This document shows positions 27,946-37,700 of a DNA stretch of 64,000 nt, one piece after another (position 1 is the first letter of the stretch; each line of letters opens with the position of its first letter). The stretch comes from Kiloniella sp. EL199 (GTDB taxonomy: Bacteria > Pseudomonadota > Alphaproteobacteria > Kiloniellales > Kiloniellaceae). A program made the translations under genes and the position numbers. The stretch is taken from positions 124,001-188,000 of the forward strand of contig NZ_OMPU01000014.1 in the NCBI RefSeq assembly GCF_900313065.1, written 5' to 3'. The notes under the pieces are model-generated. The model saw nothing but the letters and a program-made list of their open reading frames with translations. It made no database searches and was not told where the DNA came from.

Positions 27946-29886
27946 TCAGCTCTCTGGCTGAGGTTCCGGTGTTGCGCCGCCCTTATCATCTTTTTCGTCA
28001 TCACGATGAACTTTACCGCTCTTTGGAACCGATGCGCGAGGAACTTCAGAACCATGACCTGAGCTACTATCATCACTGCGATCTATTTTGCCTGTTTTAA
28101 GGAGTTGATCAACGTCTTCTCCTGAAAGGGACTCATATTCCAACAGCGCTTTTGTGATAAGCTCAAGTTGATCACGGTGATTTGTCAAAACTTCGCGAGC
28201 TTGCTGTTCAGCAGTCTCGATAATGCTCCGAACTTCATCATCAATCATCTTCTGGGTTTCACTGGAAACACTCAGGCCATTATCACCGCCACCACCATAG
28301 CTAAATGGATCATCCTGACGAGATACGTAGCGCAGACGACCAAGCTTTTCGCTCATGCCGTATACCATCACCATGGAGCGGGCCATGTTTGTCGCCTGCT
28401 GAATATCATTTCCAGCACCCGTCGTAACATTATCCGCACCATAGATAAGTTGTTCGGCTTCGCGCCCACCAAACATCATCGCCAGACGCGCCTTCATTTC
28501 CATGACTTTATAGCCGAGACGGTCACGTTCTGGCAGGTTCATGGTTACGCCCAGCGACTGGCCACGAGGAATAATTGTCACCTTATGAAGCGGATCATTG
28601 CCTTTAATATGGATACCGACCAAAGCGTGACCAGCCTCATGATAGGCAGTCATTTCTCTTTCTTCATCGGTCATCACCATGGAACGGCGTTCTGCGCCCA
28701 TCATGACCTTGTCTTTTGCATCTTCAAAGTCGGACATGGTGACCACGCGCTTACCAGATCTCGCGGCAAGCAGAGCAGCTTCATTGACCAGGTTAGCCAA
28801 AGCAGCACCAGAAAATCCAGGTGTTCCCCGCGCAACAACACGCGCATCAACATCCGGTGCCAGAGGTACTTTCCGTAAGTGAACCTTGAGGATTTTTTCG
28901 CGACCAAGAATATCCGGGTTGGATACCGTAACCTGTCGGTCAAAACGCCCCGGACGCAACAAAGCATTGTCCAGTACGTCTGGACGGTTTGTTGCAGCAA
29001 TAATGATCACACCTTCGTTTGATTCAAAGCCATCCATCTCGACCAACAACTGGTTGAGTGTCTGCTCGCGTTCGTCATTACCGCCGCCCATGCCAGCACC
29101 ACGGTGCCGACCAACAGCATCAATCTCGTCAATAAACAGAATACACGGGGCATTCTTTTTACCCTGTTCAAACATATCGCGAACACGGCTAGCACCAACA
29201 CCCACGAACATTTCAACAAAATCAGAACCTGAAATGGTAAAGAAAGGAACATTTGCTTCGCCAGCAATTGCTCGTGCCAACAAGGTTTTACCAGTACCCG
29301 GAGGACCAACAAGCAAACAACCTTTCGGGATTTTACCACCCAACCGCTGGAATTTTTGCGGATCTTTCAGGAATTCAACAATTTCCTGAAGCTCTTCCTT
29401 GGCTTCATCAATACCCGCAACGTCGTCAAAGGTAACGCGACCTTGCTTTTCGGTCAGTAGCTTGGCCTTGGATTTGCCAAACCCCATTGCTTTACCGCTA
29501 TTGCCCTGCATTTGACGGAAAAGGAAAATCCAGACACCAATCAAAAGAATCATAGGGAACCACGAGATCAGGATCTGTATCAGAGTTGACCCTTCTTCCA
29601 ATGGAACTGCTTTCACTGTCACACCGGCATTACGCAGCGTTTCAACCAGTTTGGGATCATCCGGCGCATAACTGGAGAATTGGCGCCCATCACTGGAAAC
29701 CCCTTTGATTTCACGCCCCTGAATAGTGACAGAGGAAACTTGTCCAGATTCGACCTGGGTTAAGAACTCAGAATAAGCTACCTGTTGTTGCCCGCTCTGA
29801 GACGATGGTCCCTGAAACAAATTAAACAAAGCAAACAAGAGCAGGGCCACTACAATCCATAGGGCTGCATTACGGCTGAAATTCAA
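27946..29886 (-). CDS. ftsH: ATP-dependent zinc metalloprotease FtsH
   Basis: 646 aa. Membrane-bound AAA+ protease that degrades RpoH, LpxC-type regulators and misassembled membrane proteins. Two membrane helices (about 8-24 and 105-124) flank a periplasmic domain; Walker A GPPGTGKT at 194-201, SRH region [17 protein letters not shown], and zinc site HEAGH near 420. The start codon is TTG (29886), supported by GGAAGG upstream and by the usual FtsH N terminus. The acidic/basic C-terminal tail is disordered. It follows tilS by 89 bp. Confidence 0.97.
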   Translation of the reverse strand: MNFSRNAALWIVVALLLFALFNLFQGPSSQSGQQQVAYSEFLTQVESGQVSSVTIQGREIKGVSSDGRQFSSYAPDDPKLVETLRNAGVTVKAVPLEEGSTLIQILISWFPMILLIGVWIFLFRQMQGNSGKAMGFGKSKAKLLTEKQGRVTFDDVAGIDEAKEELQEIVEFLKDPQKFQRLGGKIPKGCLLVGPPGTGKTLLARAIAGEANVPFFTISGSDFVEMFVGVGASRVRDMFEQGKKNAPCILFIDEIDAVGRHRGAGMGGGNDEREQTLNQLLVEMDGFESNEGVIIIAATNRPDVLDNALLRPGRFDRQVTVSNPDILGREKILKVHLRKVPLAPDVDARVVARGTPGFSGAALANLVNEAALLAARSGKRVVTMSDFEDAKDKVMMGAERRSMVMTDEEREMTAYHEAGHALVGIHIKGNDPLHKVTIIPRGQSLGVTMNLPERDRLGYKVMEMKARLAMMFGGREAEQLIYGADNVTTGAGNDIQQATNMARSMVMVYGMSEKLGRLRYVSRQDDPFSYGGGGDNGLSVSSETQKMIDDEVRSIIETAEQQAREVLTNHRDQLELITKALLEYESLSGEDVDQLLKTGKIDRSDDSSSGHGSEVPRASVPKSGKVHRDDEKDDKGGATPEPQPES

Positions 29887-29975
29887 GGTAACGACCTTCC
29901 AAAAAATCTAGGCTGCACATAAACAGGTACAGCAAAATGAATCACTTCTTCCTAGAAGATAATGCGCTTACGCTC

Positions 29976-31349
29976 CTAAGCAACCGTAAAGGGCAACTGA
30001 ATCAGCATATTTTTTGGTTCGAATCGCATTTTCATCAAAATTTTATCGATCCAGTCCGGATTCAGGTACTCTAAATGGGGAACGGTTATGATTTTATCCC
30101 CAAGATAAACAGCTGGCAGACTATATCGGACAAAACGAGAAACCCCTACATTTTTAACTGCCGGGTGTAATGAACACAGATCCTGCCAACCTTTTTCACC
30201 CAATGTTTGTAACATTAGGCTGTCACTTTGCATTAGATCATTCACCTGGACGAAAAATCTGTTATCCCACAAGCATTCTTGTCCCGGATTTAACGGCAAC
30301 TTTGGCACCAATCTGTTCTCGCGAACGATAAAAACAACCTCATCTTTTTTTACAATTTCACACCCAGCAAGAGTCGCTTTGACAGATCCGGTACTCATCA
30401 GCGATTGAACCAAACGATCCAGTTTACTGGTTTTAGGAGAATAATTTCCTCCACCAATTGTCAAAAGCGTGCGTTGCAGAACTCGCTGGAATATTTCTGT
30501 TTGAAATTTTTCCGATTCGCGAAAATCAATTTCTGCATATCCAACCGGGTTCAACCGCACCCTTTGATCAATAAAGGCGTCGGCTCTTTTTTGCAGCGAG
30601 CGACGAATTCGCCCCAGACTATGGGTGATGCGCTCTAAACTGTTTTTTCTAATTCCTTGCCGATCCAACATTGGTAACTGATGTCGGATCCGATTTCTCA
30701 GATAGTCTGACTGCTGATTACTTGGTTCTTCAATCCATCCCCAGCCCCAATACCTGAGCGTTTCGACCAAGCGCTCTTTGGGAAAGCCAAGCAAGGGACG
30801 GATAAGCGTCATAGCCCCTTCTTGTCGCTGCATGGAGATACCAGCCAAACCGTCAGATTTACTCTGACGGACAAGCCGCATCAAAAACGTTTCAATCTGA
30901 TCATCGAGATGATGTCCCAAAGCCAGAAAGAAGATTTCCTTATCTTTACACCATTTCGCAATCAAATCATGGCGCGCTTTTCGCGCCCGAACCTGTGAAC
31001 TCCCCGTTTCTTTCTGATCATCGGGAAAAACTCGCGTGAGAACAACGTGCGCAATTCCTTCGGCCACAAGACGGGCATGAACCCATTGAGCTTCAATTCC
31101 GGATTCCGGGCGTAGACCATGGTCTACAGTGACAGCAAAAAGCTCCCCTCCTTTTGTTTTCAGCCAATTCCTGAGCAACAGACATAACGCCATGCTATCA
31201 GCACCACCTGATACAGCAACACCAAGCCGAAAAGGATTTCGGGGAAGAGTTATCACAGACATCAACTGTGCAAACTCTTCCTCTTCAATTGCTTGTATTT
31301 TGTTAGCTGTCTTTGCTTGAAACACCTTTTCAGGCGGGTGATCACTCAC
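29976..31349 (-). CDS. tilS: tRNA(Ile)-lysidine synthetase
   Basis: 457 aa. Converts C34 of the CAU-anticodon tRNA-Ile to lysidine so that it reads AUA. The PP-loop VAVSGGADSMAL lies at 44-55 (SGGADS 47-52), followed by VDHGLRPES and HHLDDQIETFLMRL, the catalytic core. The C-terminal part is weakly conserved, as is common. The start is GTG at 31349. A 24-bp gap links it to cpoB upstream and 89 bp to ftsH downstream, the classical tilS-ftsH order. Confidence 0.93.
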   Translation of the reverse strand: MSDHPPEKVFQAKTANKIQAIEEEEFAQLMSVITLPRNPFRLGVAVSGGADSMALCLLLRNWLKTKGGELFAVTVDHGLRPESGIEAQWVHARLVAEGIAHVVLTRVFPDDQKETGSSQVRARKARHDLIAKWCKDKEIFFLALGHHLDDQIETFLMRLVRQSKSDGLAGISMQRQEGAMTLIRPLLGFPKERLVETLRYWGWGWIEEPSNQQSDYLRNRIRHQLPMLDRQGIRKNSLERITHSLGRIRRSLQKRADAFIDQRVRLNPVGYAEIDFRESEKFQTEIFQRVLQRTLLTIGGGNYSPKTSKLDRLVQSLMSTGSVKATLAGCEIVKKDEVVFIVRENRLVPKLPLNPGQECLWDNRFFVQVNDLMQSDSLMLQTLGEKGWQDLCSLHPAVKNVGVSRFVRYSLPAVYLGDKIITVPHLEYLNPDWIDKILMKMRFEPKNMLIQLPFTVA

Positions 31350-31373
31350 AGGAAACTCTTTGCTTAAGGGAAC

Positions 31374-32423
31374 TTATGGACAGTTCAAACGTTGAGCTTC
31401 CTGCCCAGCGCGCTGCTTAACAATCGCACTTGCATTTGGATAGCGATTAATAAGTTCACCAAAGGTACCACAGGCATCAGATGTATTACCAAGAGAAGAT
31501 AGTGAAAGGCCCAGTTTCAAAAGGTTATCAGGTGCTTTAGAGGAATTTGGATATCGCTGGAAAGAATCAGCAAAAGTGATCGCAGCTTGCTGATAATCAC
31601 CACGCACATAATAGGTCTCGCCCAACCAATAGGTTGCGTTACCAGCCAGTGAATCTTCAGGGTGGCTTTCAACAAAGGTAGAAAAAGCCTGTTCAGCTTC
31701 ATCATAACGGGCCTGACGAAGCAACCCAAAGGCATAGTCATACTGTTCTTTAGGGGTATCACCTGGCAAGATATAGCTTGCCACTTCGTCAGAACGTAAT
31801 CCACCCTGGATCAAGCTTTGTGGTGATGCACTATCAACAGCCGTATTAGGTGCAGTCGCCGCCTGTTGTTGTGTGTTGAAATTATTCAGATCTTCAGCTG
31901 GAATCGTTCCCAAAACACCGGGTTGTCCAGATGCTGGTGGTTGCCCTGTTGTTTGTTGAACTGGCGAGGCTGTATTCGTTGAAAGAGACGTACCTTGCTG
32001 CCCAGTTCCAGATTGGGCTCCAATTTGGGTTCCATTTTCCAGATTCTGCAAACGCAGATCTGTATCCGCAACAAGCTTATCCAACCTTCTGCCTAACTGA
32101 TCGAGACGGAAATTCACTTCTTCAAACTGCCCGGTCAAGCTTCTCATCTGATTTTCAACCTGGGAAAGACGAAGTTCCAGCCGCCCGGCATTGGCACCAC
32201 CTGTGTTAGTGCCAACAGCGGCAAGTTCTTCAGCGGATGGCGTTTTACCCTGGTAAACGTGTTGTTGCAGTGTCACCAGTTCACGTTGCAGGCGGTCAAT
32301 TTTATTAACCAGCCCCTGCACTTGTGAATTTTGCGCCCAGGCACTTGCCTGCATTACCATAACAACAAACGCAACCCCGACCCCTAAACGAAACGTTTTC
32401 AAACTTACAGCCGTCAATGACAT
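31374..32423 (-). CDS. cpoB: Cell division coordinator CpoB (YbgF)
   Basis: 349 aa from the ATG at 32423, which is preceded by AGGGTG; a longer start reads into the upstream leader. Signal peptide with AWA-QN cleavage near 30, an N-terminal trimerising coiled coil (about 33-110), a Gln/Pro/Ser linker, then C-terminal TPR repeats (YDYAFGLLRQARYDEAEQAF onward). CpoB is periplasmic, binds TolA and coordinates outer-membrane constriction with septal wall synthesis. It follows pal but is separated by a strong terminator, so it likely has its own promoter near 32424-32530. Confidence 0.92.
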   Translation of the reverse strand: MSLTAVSLKTFRLGVGVAFVVMVMQASAWAQNSQVQGLVNKIDRLQRELVTLQQHVYQGKTPSAEELAAVGTNTGGANAGRLELRLSQVENQMRSLTGQFEEVNFRLDQLGRRLDKLVADTDLRLQNLENGTQIGAQSGTGQQGTSLSTNTASPVQQTTGQPPASGQPGVLGTIPAEDLNNFNTQQQAATAPNTAVDSASPQSLIQGGLRSDEVASYILPGDTPKEQYDYAFGLLRQARYDEAEQAFSTFVESHPEDSLAGNATYWLGETYYVRGDYQQAAITFADSFQRYPNSSKAPDNLLKLGLSLSSLGNTSDACGTFGELINRYPNASAIVKQRAGQEAQRLNCP

Positions 32424-32530
32424 TTTTTCTTGCACCCTTAAACGGTAATAGGTCCTAAATCTATATAGCCTTATATTGGTGAGATTATGGCACACCAATT
32501 AACAAGCATACAGAAGCAGTAATTTAACAA

Positions 32531-32569
32531 AAAAATCCCGTTTGGTTTACACAACCAAACGGGATTTTT
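32531..32569. terminator. Bidirectional-looking terminator between pal and cpoB
   Basis: Perfect 17-bp inverted repeat AAAAATCCCGTTTGGTT at 32531-32547 and its complement at 32553-32569, loop TACAC, T runs on both sides. On the minus strand it terminates pal. Confidence 0.92.
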
Positions 32570-32589
32570 AATAAGGTCAGTCTATGCGC

Positions 32590-33111
32590 TTAGTTTACAA
32601 CGAAGACTGCACGACGGTTTTGAGCCCATGCTTCTTCGGTAGAACCGAGAACTGTAGGGCGTTCTTTACCGTAGCTTACGACCTGAACGCGGTTAGGATT
32701 TACACCAAGAGCAACAAGGTAATCACGTACAGAGTTTGCACGACGCTCACCAAGAGCCAAGTTGTATTCGCGTGTTCCACGCTCATCAGCGTGACCTTCA
32801 ACAGTCAATGTTACAGCTGGGTAGCTGTTCATCCAAACTGCAAGAGCTTCAGTTGTTTTCTGACCTTCAGCCTGAAGATCACTTTGGTCATAGCCAAAGA
32901 AAACACGGTCACCAACGTTTACAACGAGGTGCTCCAGAGTACCAGGTTGTGGTCCCTGAATAGAAGAAGAACTTACAGAGGAGGACTGGTCAGTTGTACC
33001 AGTTGTCGCAGATGAACCGTCGTTAGATCCGTCTGCATTGTTATCAGAATTGCTGGCACAAGCACTTAGGAACAGTGCGGCTGCAAACATGGTGAGCAAC
33101 TTAAAGCGCAT
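32590..33111 (-). CDS. pal: Peptidoglycan-associated lipoprotein Pal
   Basis: 173 aa. Lipoprotein signal with lipobox LSAC-A (Cys about 18), Ser/Asp/Thr-rich linker, then an OmpA-like domain (about 65-173) with LTVEGHADERGTREYNLALG and RANSVRDYLVALGV, whose Asp and Arg bind meso-diaminopimelate. Outer-membrane anchor of the Tol-Pal system and partner of TolB. Own promoter at 33238-33266 and strong terminator afterwards, so pal can be transcribed apart from tolB. Confidence 0.97.
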   Translation of the reverse strand: MRFKLLTMFAAALFLSACASNSDNNADGSNDGSSATTGTTDQSSSVSSSSIQGPQPGTLEHLVVNVGDRVFFGYDQSDLQAEGQKTTEALAVWMNSYPAVTLTVEGHADERGTREYNLALGERRANSVRDYLVALGVNPNRVQVVSYGKERPTVLGSTEEAWAQNRRAVFVVN

Positions 33112-33237
33112 AATTTTTTCGCCCTCTCGAGTAATACCCGAATACTAAAATTGTTAGGTGATCCGTTTGAAACAACAGATCAACGAAGAAACTCAATAAA
33201 CCCCCAGTTACACCGATTAAATCGGGAAACGTACCCG

Positions 33238-33266
33238 ACTATAACGATATAACTGTTATTTATCAA
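33238..33266 (-). promoter_or_regulatory. sigma70-type promoter of pal
   Basis: On the minus strand TTGATA (33266-33261), 17-bp spacer, TATAGT (33243-33238), each one base off consensus. It lies just after the tolB stop and about 125 bp before the pal start. Confidence 0.65.
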
Positions 33267-33275
33267 GCATACAGC

Positions 33276-34613
33276 TTATTGCAATAGCGGAGACCAAGCC
33301 GGATCAACTCCATCAAGAGGCGTAACAACCTCTCTTTCGTTATATCCTGACAGATCAACCGTATAAACTTTGCTTTTCACTTTTCCCCGGCTATCAGATT
33401 TGCCCTGTTTAAAATAAGACAGAACCCGACCATTCGGAGACCAGGTAGGCCCTTCAACATGGTATCCCTCTGCCAACATACGCTCGCCTGATCCATCGGG
33501 CTTCATAACCCCGATATAGAACTTTCTACCGGAAAGACGTGTAAAGGCAATCAAATCACCACGCGGAGACCAGACAGGTGTCGCGTAACGCCCTTTGTTA
33601 AAAGAGATTCTCTTAACATTACCACCGTTAATATCCATCACATAGAGCTGCTGGCTACCACCGCGGTCAGAGTTGAATACAACCTTAGATCCATCAGGTG
33701 AATAGGACGGCGATGTGTCAATAGCTGGATGATTTGTCAGGCGAGAAAACTTTCTGGTCCGCAGATCCATTGTATAGATTTCGGTGTTCCCACGGTCAGC
33801 CAAGCTCATCACCACAGAATTTCCATCTGGAGAGAATCGTGGCGCAAAGCTCATTCCCTTGAAGTTACCAAGAGTTTCTTCACGGCCTGATGGAATATCT
33901 AGTAACTTCACTTTCGGGACATTGCCCTCAAATGACAAATATGTGACTTCTTGTGAAGTTGGCGAGAAACGAGGTGTAAAAACATCCCAGCGACCATTTG
34001 TGAGGAATTTATGATTGAATCCATCTTGATCCATAATCGCCAAACGACGTTGACGTCGATTTTGAGGTCCGGTTTCAGATACGTAAACAATACGGGTATC
34101 AAAGTACCCTTTCTCGCCAGTTAACTCCGTATATATATAATCAGAAATCTGATGAGACATTCTACGCCAAGCAGTTTTAGGAGCCGTTAATTTTCGCCCC
34201 TCAAGCATTACTTCGCCATAAACATCAAAAAGCCTGAATTCAACTTGAAGACGGCCATCTCCCAACAAAGCAGCTTTACCAGAAACAAGAGCCTGTGCAT
34301 TAATTAAACGCCAGTCACCAAACCGAACACCAGTTGAAAGAGATCTAACGTCTTGAATAAATGCTTTATTATCAATAGGCTTAAACAGCCCTGTTCGTTC
34401 AAGGTTACCGGAAATCACCTCAGAAATATCACGCCCAATCAATTGTTCTTCAGGCTGACCACCATTAAAATCTGCTATAGCGATAGGTAAAGGCTCGACA
34501 AAACCTTCCGTTATGCTCACATTGATTTCAGCCTGAACAGGAAAACTACCAACCGCAATTCCCAACACACCAACCACAGCAATCAGCAAACCGCGCGTTG
34601 CTTTTATTAACAT
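33276..34613 (-). CDS. tolB: Tol-Pal system protein TolB
   Basis: 445 aa from the ATG at 34613, which is preceded by GGGAGAAG; an ATG 21 bp upstream overlaps the stop of the tolA remnant. Signal peptide with VQA-E cleavage near 29. N-terminal domain (about 30-160), then a six-bladed beta-propeller with repeats such as [25 protein letters not shown] and SPRGDLIAF. Periplasmic; contacts Pal, TolA and the Lpp layer. Follows tolA in the operon after a 344-bp gap that contains a decayed tolA copy. Confidence 0.96.
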   Translation of the reverse strand: MLIKATRGLLIAVVGVLGIAVGSFPVQAEINVSITEGFVEPLPIAIADFNGGQPEEQLIGRDISEVISGNLERTGLFKPIDNKAFIQDVRSLSTGVRFGDWRLINAQALVSGKAALLGDGRLQVEFRLFDVYGEVMLEGRKLTAPKTAWRRMSHQISDYIYTELTGEKGYFDTRIVYVSETGPQNRRQRRLAIMDQDGFNHKFLTNGRWDVFTPRFSPTSQEVTYLSFEGNVPKVKLLDIPSGREETLGNFKGMSFAPRFSPDGNSVVMSLADRGNTEIYTMDLRTRKFSRLTNHPAIDTSPSYSPDGSKVVFNSDRGGSQQLYVMDINGGNVKRISFNKGRYATPVWSPRGDLIAFTRLSGRKFYIGVMKPDGSGERMLAEGYHVEGPTWSPNGRVLSYFKQGKSDSRGKVKSKVYTVDLSGYNEREVVTPLDGVDPAWSPLLQ

Positions 34614-34630
34614 CACTATTCTTCTCCCGT

Positions 34631-34880
34631 TCATTGTCCGACCATTTTTGACGGATCAAATCGAATATTAATCACTTTCCAATCATCATAAAGATCGACT
34701 GGTAATCTGTAAGCTTCACATTCCGCGAGCGCTTGACTGAGTTCGCTAGATACAGAATTAAGACATCATCATGATCAACAACGACAATCTATTCAACACG
34801 ATCATCCCCAAGCAACTTCATAGTAAACTTAACAAGAGTATCTAACTAAGAATTGGGGCCAAATTTTGTTTCAACCGTTT
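34631..34880 (-). pseudogene. Decayed second copy of the TolA C-terminal domain
   Basis: The 344-bp gap between tolA and tolB translates on the minus strand into a TolA-like domain broken by at least one in-frame stop and one frameshift. The last part, ending [14 protein letters not shown] then SKMVGQ-stop at 34631, parallels the intact TolA ending [14 protein letters not shown] then AEMFGQ-stop. Upstream, in another frame, LVKFTMKLLGDDRVE-stop-IVVVD aligns with [20 protein letters not shown] of TolA. The C-x-x-Y-x-L-P block is also shared (CEAYRLP and CSPYKELP). No start codon, signal or repeat region remains. The left boundary is certain; the right one is approximate. Confidence 0.75.
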
Positions 34881-34978
34881 CGATAAGCACAATCGGCTAT
34901 GCGACTGCTATAAATTACGAACAAAAACAAAGCCCCCCCTTAAACCACAGGAAAAGGCATTTAAGTCAAATCTTAAAA

Positions 34979-35941
34979 TCATTGCCCGAACATTTCAGCA
35001 GGATTAAAGGTCAAATTAACTGTCTGCCAGTCAGCATAAACATTCTTATACTGGATCGGAAGTTCTTTATATGGGGAACATTTAAGAATTGCCGCCCTAG
35101 CCTTGACCGCTGCTGCAGTATAATAAGCATCTTTATTAAAACGCCCACTTGGATCCACAATTTGGACATTCGCGACACTTCCATCTTGGCGCATATTTAC
35201 TGAAACCTCGATAACCATTTCATCAGCCTGTAAAGCACCAGCATCAACGGACCAACAGCGCTTCATGTACTGCACGAACAATCTTTGGATGCTGTTAATC
35301 TGTGCAGCAGAAGCCCGTTGACGTGTCGGTGTTGTTGGTGCCTTACCTTTGGTTGTCGTTTTCTTTGGCGCTGATTTCAACTTGTCGACATTTTTCAAGA
35401 TAGACGCAAGCGCATCAACCTTTGGCTCGTCCTCTTTCTTCACAACTTCCGGTTTGGGCTCAGGACGCTTAGGTGGTTTTGGTCGCGCTTTAGGTTTTGG
35501 TGGTAAAGCCTTTTTCGCCTCTTCAGGTTCTGGCTCAATATTTTCAATGATTTCTGGCTCAGGTGCTTCAACCTTCAACGGTTCCGGTTCGGGAGCAGGC
35601 TCCGGCTCTGGAATTGGCTCCGGCTGTGGTTCAGGCTCAGGAATTGGTTCTGGTTCTGGTTCTGGCTCAGGTTCCGGCTGTGGTTCAGGCTCAGGAGTTG
35701 GTTCTGGTTGAGGTTCTGGCTCCGGCTTGGGTTCCGGCTCTGGAAGCTCTTCCGGCTCGGGTTCAGAAACATCCTGTTCTGGTGCCGGTGGTTTTTCCAA
35801 ATCAAGCTCTGCAAGTACAACAAACTCGACAGGTACAACCTGCTCAGCAAGAAAAGGCTTGTTAAAGCGTGGTAATCCAAAAATTACAAACGCCAACAAC
35901 GCCATGTGCATTAATAAAGAAACAGCAATGCCTGTACGCAT
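34979..35941 (-). CDS. tolA: Tol-Pal protein TolA with a Pro/Glu repeat domain
   Basis: 320 aa. N-terminal membrane anchor (about 5-22), a long periplasmic spacer of Pro-Glu and Pro-Lys repeats (about 55-185) in place of the Ala/Lys-rich helix of E. coli TolA, then a TolA/TonB C-terminal domain (about 215-320). It spans the periplasm and transmits TolQR energy to TolB/Pal. The spacer is probably a stiff polyproline rod. Start at 35941; it follows tolR by 11 bp. A degenerate copy of its C-terminal domain lies immediately downstream. Confidence 0.92.
   Translation of the reverse strand: MRTGIAVSLLMHMALLAFVIFGLPRFNKPFLAEQVVPVEFVVLAELDLEKPPAPEQDVSEPEPEELPEPEPKPEPEPQPEPTPEPEPQPEPEPEPEPEPIPEPEPQPEPIPEPEPAPEPEPLKVEAPEPEIIENIEPEPEEAKKALPPKPKARPKPPKRPEPKPEVVKKEDEPKVDALASILKNVDKLKSAPKKTTTKGKAPTTPTRQRASAAQINSIQRLFVQYMKRCWSVDAGALQADEMVIEVSVNMRQDGSVANVQIVDPSGRFNKDAYYTAAAVKARAAILKCSPYKELPIQYKNVYADWQTVNLTFNPAEMFGQ
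35585..35765 (-). repeat. Low-complexity (Pro-Glu)n coding repeat in tolA
   Basis: Hexamer-like repeats of the GGCTCN/GGTTCN kind on the plus strand encode alternating Pro and Glu with a few Gln and Ile. The spacing is irregular and in frame; it is a protein repeat, not a CRISPR or VNTR with spacers. Confidence 0.85.
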
Positions 35942-35952
35942 ATTCTTAGCGA

Positions 35953-36408
35953 CTACTTCTTTTCTTTGGGTAATTCAGCAATCAAAGCGACCCTGTCATA
36001 ACCCGCACTGTTAACAAGACTCATCACCTGCATGACACGACCATAATCGATAGATTTATCGCCACGCACATAAACCCGCGTATCCGGTTTATTCTCTGTA
36101 ATTGCATTCAGGCGAGGAACCAACTGTTCTTCTGTAACCTTGGTTTCTTGCAGAAAAAGCTCACCAGTTGCACTTACAGAAATGACCAAGGGTTCTTCCG
36201 AAGCATTCAGTGTTTTGGCTTGCGCTTTGGGCAAATCGACGGGCACCCCGACGGTCAACAGAGGCGCCGTCACCATAAAGACAATCAGAAGCACAAGCAT
36301 AACATCGACAAAGGGCGTTACGTTGATATCACTCATCGGTTTACGACTGGAACGCTTCCAACGACCACTTCCTTTGGATGAACCACCACCAAGTGTCGGC
36401 GCTGCCAT
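35953..36408 (-). CDS. tolR: Tol-Pal proton-channel subunit TolR (ExbD family)
   Basis: 151 aa. One membrane helix (about 30-52) containing the proton-carrying Asp in [17 protein letters not shown], followed by a periplasmic ExbD domain. A Gly/Ser/Arg-rich cytoplasmic N terminus precedes the helix. Works with TolQ to use the proton gradient to pull on TolA. Its start is 1 base after the tolQ stop. Confidence 0.96.
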   Translation of the reverse strand: MAAPTLGGGSSKGSGRWKRSSRKPMSDINVTPFVDVMLVLLIVFMVTAPLLTVGVPVDLPKAQAKTLNASEEPLVISVSATGELFLQETKVTEEQLVPRLNAITENKPDTRVYVRGDKSIDYGRVMQVMSLVNSAGYDRVALIAELPKEKK

Positions 36409-36409
36409 T

Positions 36410-37180
36410 CTAGTGCTCCTCTAGCTGACGAGAGAGGATGGCACTGAACTCACCGGCGAAAACTTCCAACCGTGCACCATAACGCCCGATGTCACTAGAC
36501 AATTTGTTATAGGCAAGCACAGCAGGAATAGCCGCAACAAGACCAAGAGCGGTTGCAAAAAGAGCTTCTGCAATCCCGGGGGCAACCACAGCAAGGCTAG
36601 TATTCTTAGAAGCAGCAATCGAGGTGAAGGCATTCATAATGCCCCATACTGTCCCGAAAAGACCAATGAAAGGCGCAGAAGACCCAACAGAGGCAAGGAA
36701 GACCATACCTCTTTCGAGAATATCCATCTCCCGGTTCAGGCTGATATCCATGACACGGTCAATACGCTGTTGTAAACTAACGCGAGCATGATCGCTACGG
36801 CTACCATTACCTCGACTACTAGCACGACGCCATTCACGCATCGCAGAAATAAAGATACTGGAAACTGGGTCAGAGGGGCGTTTTTCAATACGATCATAAA
36901 GATCATCCAAGGATCCACCAGACCAGAAAGCTTCGTCGAATTGGTCCGCACGGCGGCGCAAGCTACGCAATTTCACGATTTTATCAATCATGATTGCCCA
37001 GGACCAGATAGAGGCAATAATGAGAATAAAGATAACGATTTTTACAATCAGGTCAGCCTGAAGAAATAATCCCCACACACTGAGATCATGAACAGCGGCT
37101 GCCCCACCCAATGCAACAGAATCCACAACTTCGCCACCAAGACCAACTGTCTCGACTGTTTCTACAACTTCATTTGCCAT
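36410..37180 (-). CDS. tolQ: Tol-Pal proton-channel subunit TolQ (ExbB/MotA family)
   Basis: 256 aa. Three membrane helices (about 40-62, 155-180, 195-220); the second contains the family GLFGTVWGIMNAF block and the third has APGIAEALFATALGLVAAIPAVLAYN. Forms the pentameric motor with TolR. First gene of tolQRA; 58 bp separate it from ybgC, so a promoter may lie there although ybgC is usually co-transcribed. Confidence 0.97.
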   Translation of the reverse strand: MANEVVETVETVGLGGEVVDSVALGGAAAVHDLSVWGLFLQADLIVKIVIFILIIASIWSWAIMIDKIVKLRSLRRRADQFDEAFWSGGSLDDLYDRIEKRPSDPVSSIFISAMREWRRASSRGNGSRSDHARVSLQQRIDRVMDISLNREMDILERGMVFLASVGSSAPFIGLFGTVWGIMNAFTSIAASKNTSLAVVAPGIAEALFATALGLVAAIPAVLAYNKLSSDIGRYGARLEVFAGEFSAILSRQLEEH

Positions 37181-37238
37181 CGGCTTTGACAGCTCCTTTT
37201 AGTACTCAAAACTCATTCCTCAAACTTGCGTCCCGGGT

Positions 37239-37700
37239 TTACACCCCGAACTTACTCAAAGTCTGACTTATTTCTGACGGGATCCTCATCGGTCCCCCCT
37301 TTTCATCCACACAAACAATATTAATATCGCAGTGAACTAATGGAACATCGTCCCGATAAACAATCTGTCCAAACGAAAAGCTTGCACCTTTCATTTTGGT
37401 AATTCTGGATTTAACAACCAGCAAATCATCAAGATATGCTGGTTGCGCGAACTTAAGAAAGCAATCTTTTACGGCAAAAAAAAGGCCAAAACGTCGGCTT
37501 AGATCTGTCTGTTCCAAATCAAGAAGCCTCAAAATCTCTGTACGGGCTCGCTCTGCAAACTTCAAGTAATTGGCATGATAGACAATTTTAGCATTATCCG
37601 TATCTTCGTAATAAACGCGTACGGGATAATAGTGATTGCCCTTTTCGAACACCCCGGAAAGAGGAAGATCACAAATTTGCTTCATGTTTGCCCCAATCAT
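37239..37700 (-). CDS. ybgC: Tol-Pal-associated acyl-CoA thioesterase YbgC
   Basis: 153 aa hot-dog-fold thioesterase. [20 protein letters not shown] carries the catalytic Asp, followed by [11 protein letters not shown]. Hydrolyses short-chain acyl-CoA or acyl-ACP and is linked to phospholipid metabolism at the envelope. The ATG at 37700 overlaps the ruvB stop (ATGA); a second ATG at 37685 has a better GGGG site and is a credible alternative. Confidence 0.92.
   Translation of the reverse strand: MIGANMKQICDLPLSGVFEKGNHYYPVRVYYEDTDNAKIVYHANYLKFAERARTEILRLLDLEQTDLSRRFGLFFAVKDCFLKFAQPAYLDDLLVVKSRITKMKGASFSFGQIVYRDDVPLVHCDINIVCVDEKGGPMRIPSEISQTLSKFGV

Noticed and set aside
32584-33015. 143-codon plus-strand frame opposite pal
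   Set aside because: It is the antisense of pal, has no recognisable domain, and pal is certain.
35585-35765. CRISPR-like or VNTR repeat
   Set aside because: The repeats are in frame within tolA, irregular, and encode Pro-Glu units; there are no spacers of uniform length.
35349-35865. Long open frames on the plus strand opposite tolA (Gly/Ser-rich or Ala/Val-rich)
   Set aside because: They arise from the biased Pro/Glu codons of tolA on the other strand and have no ribosome site or family features.
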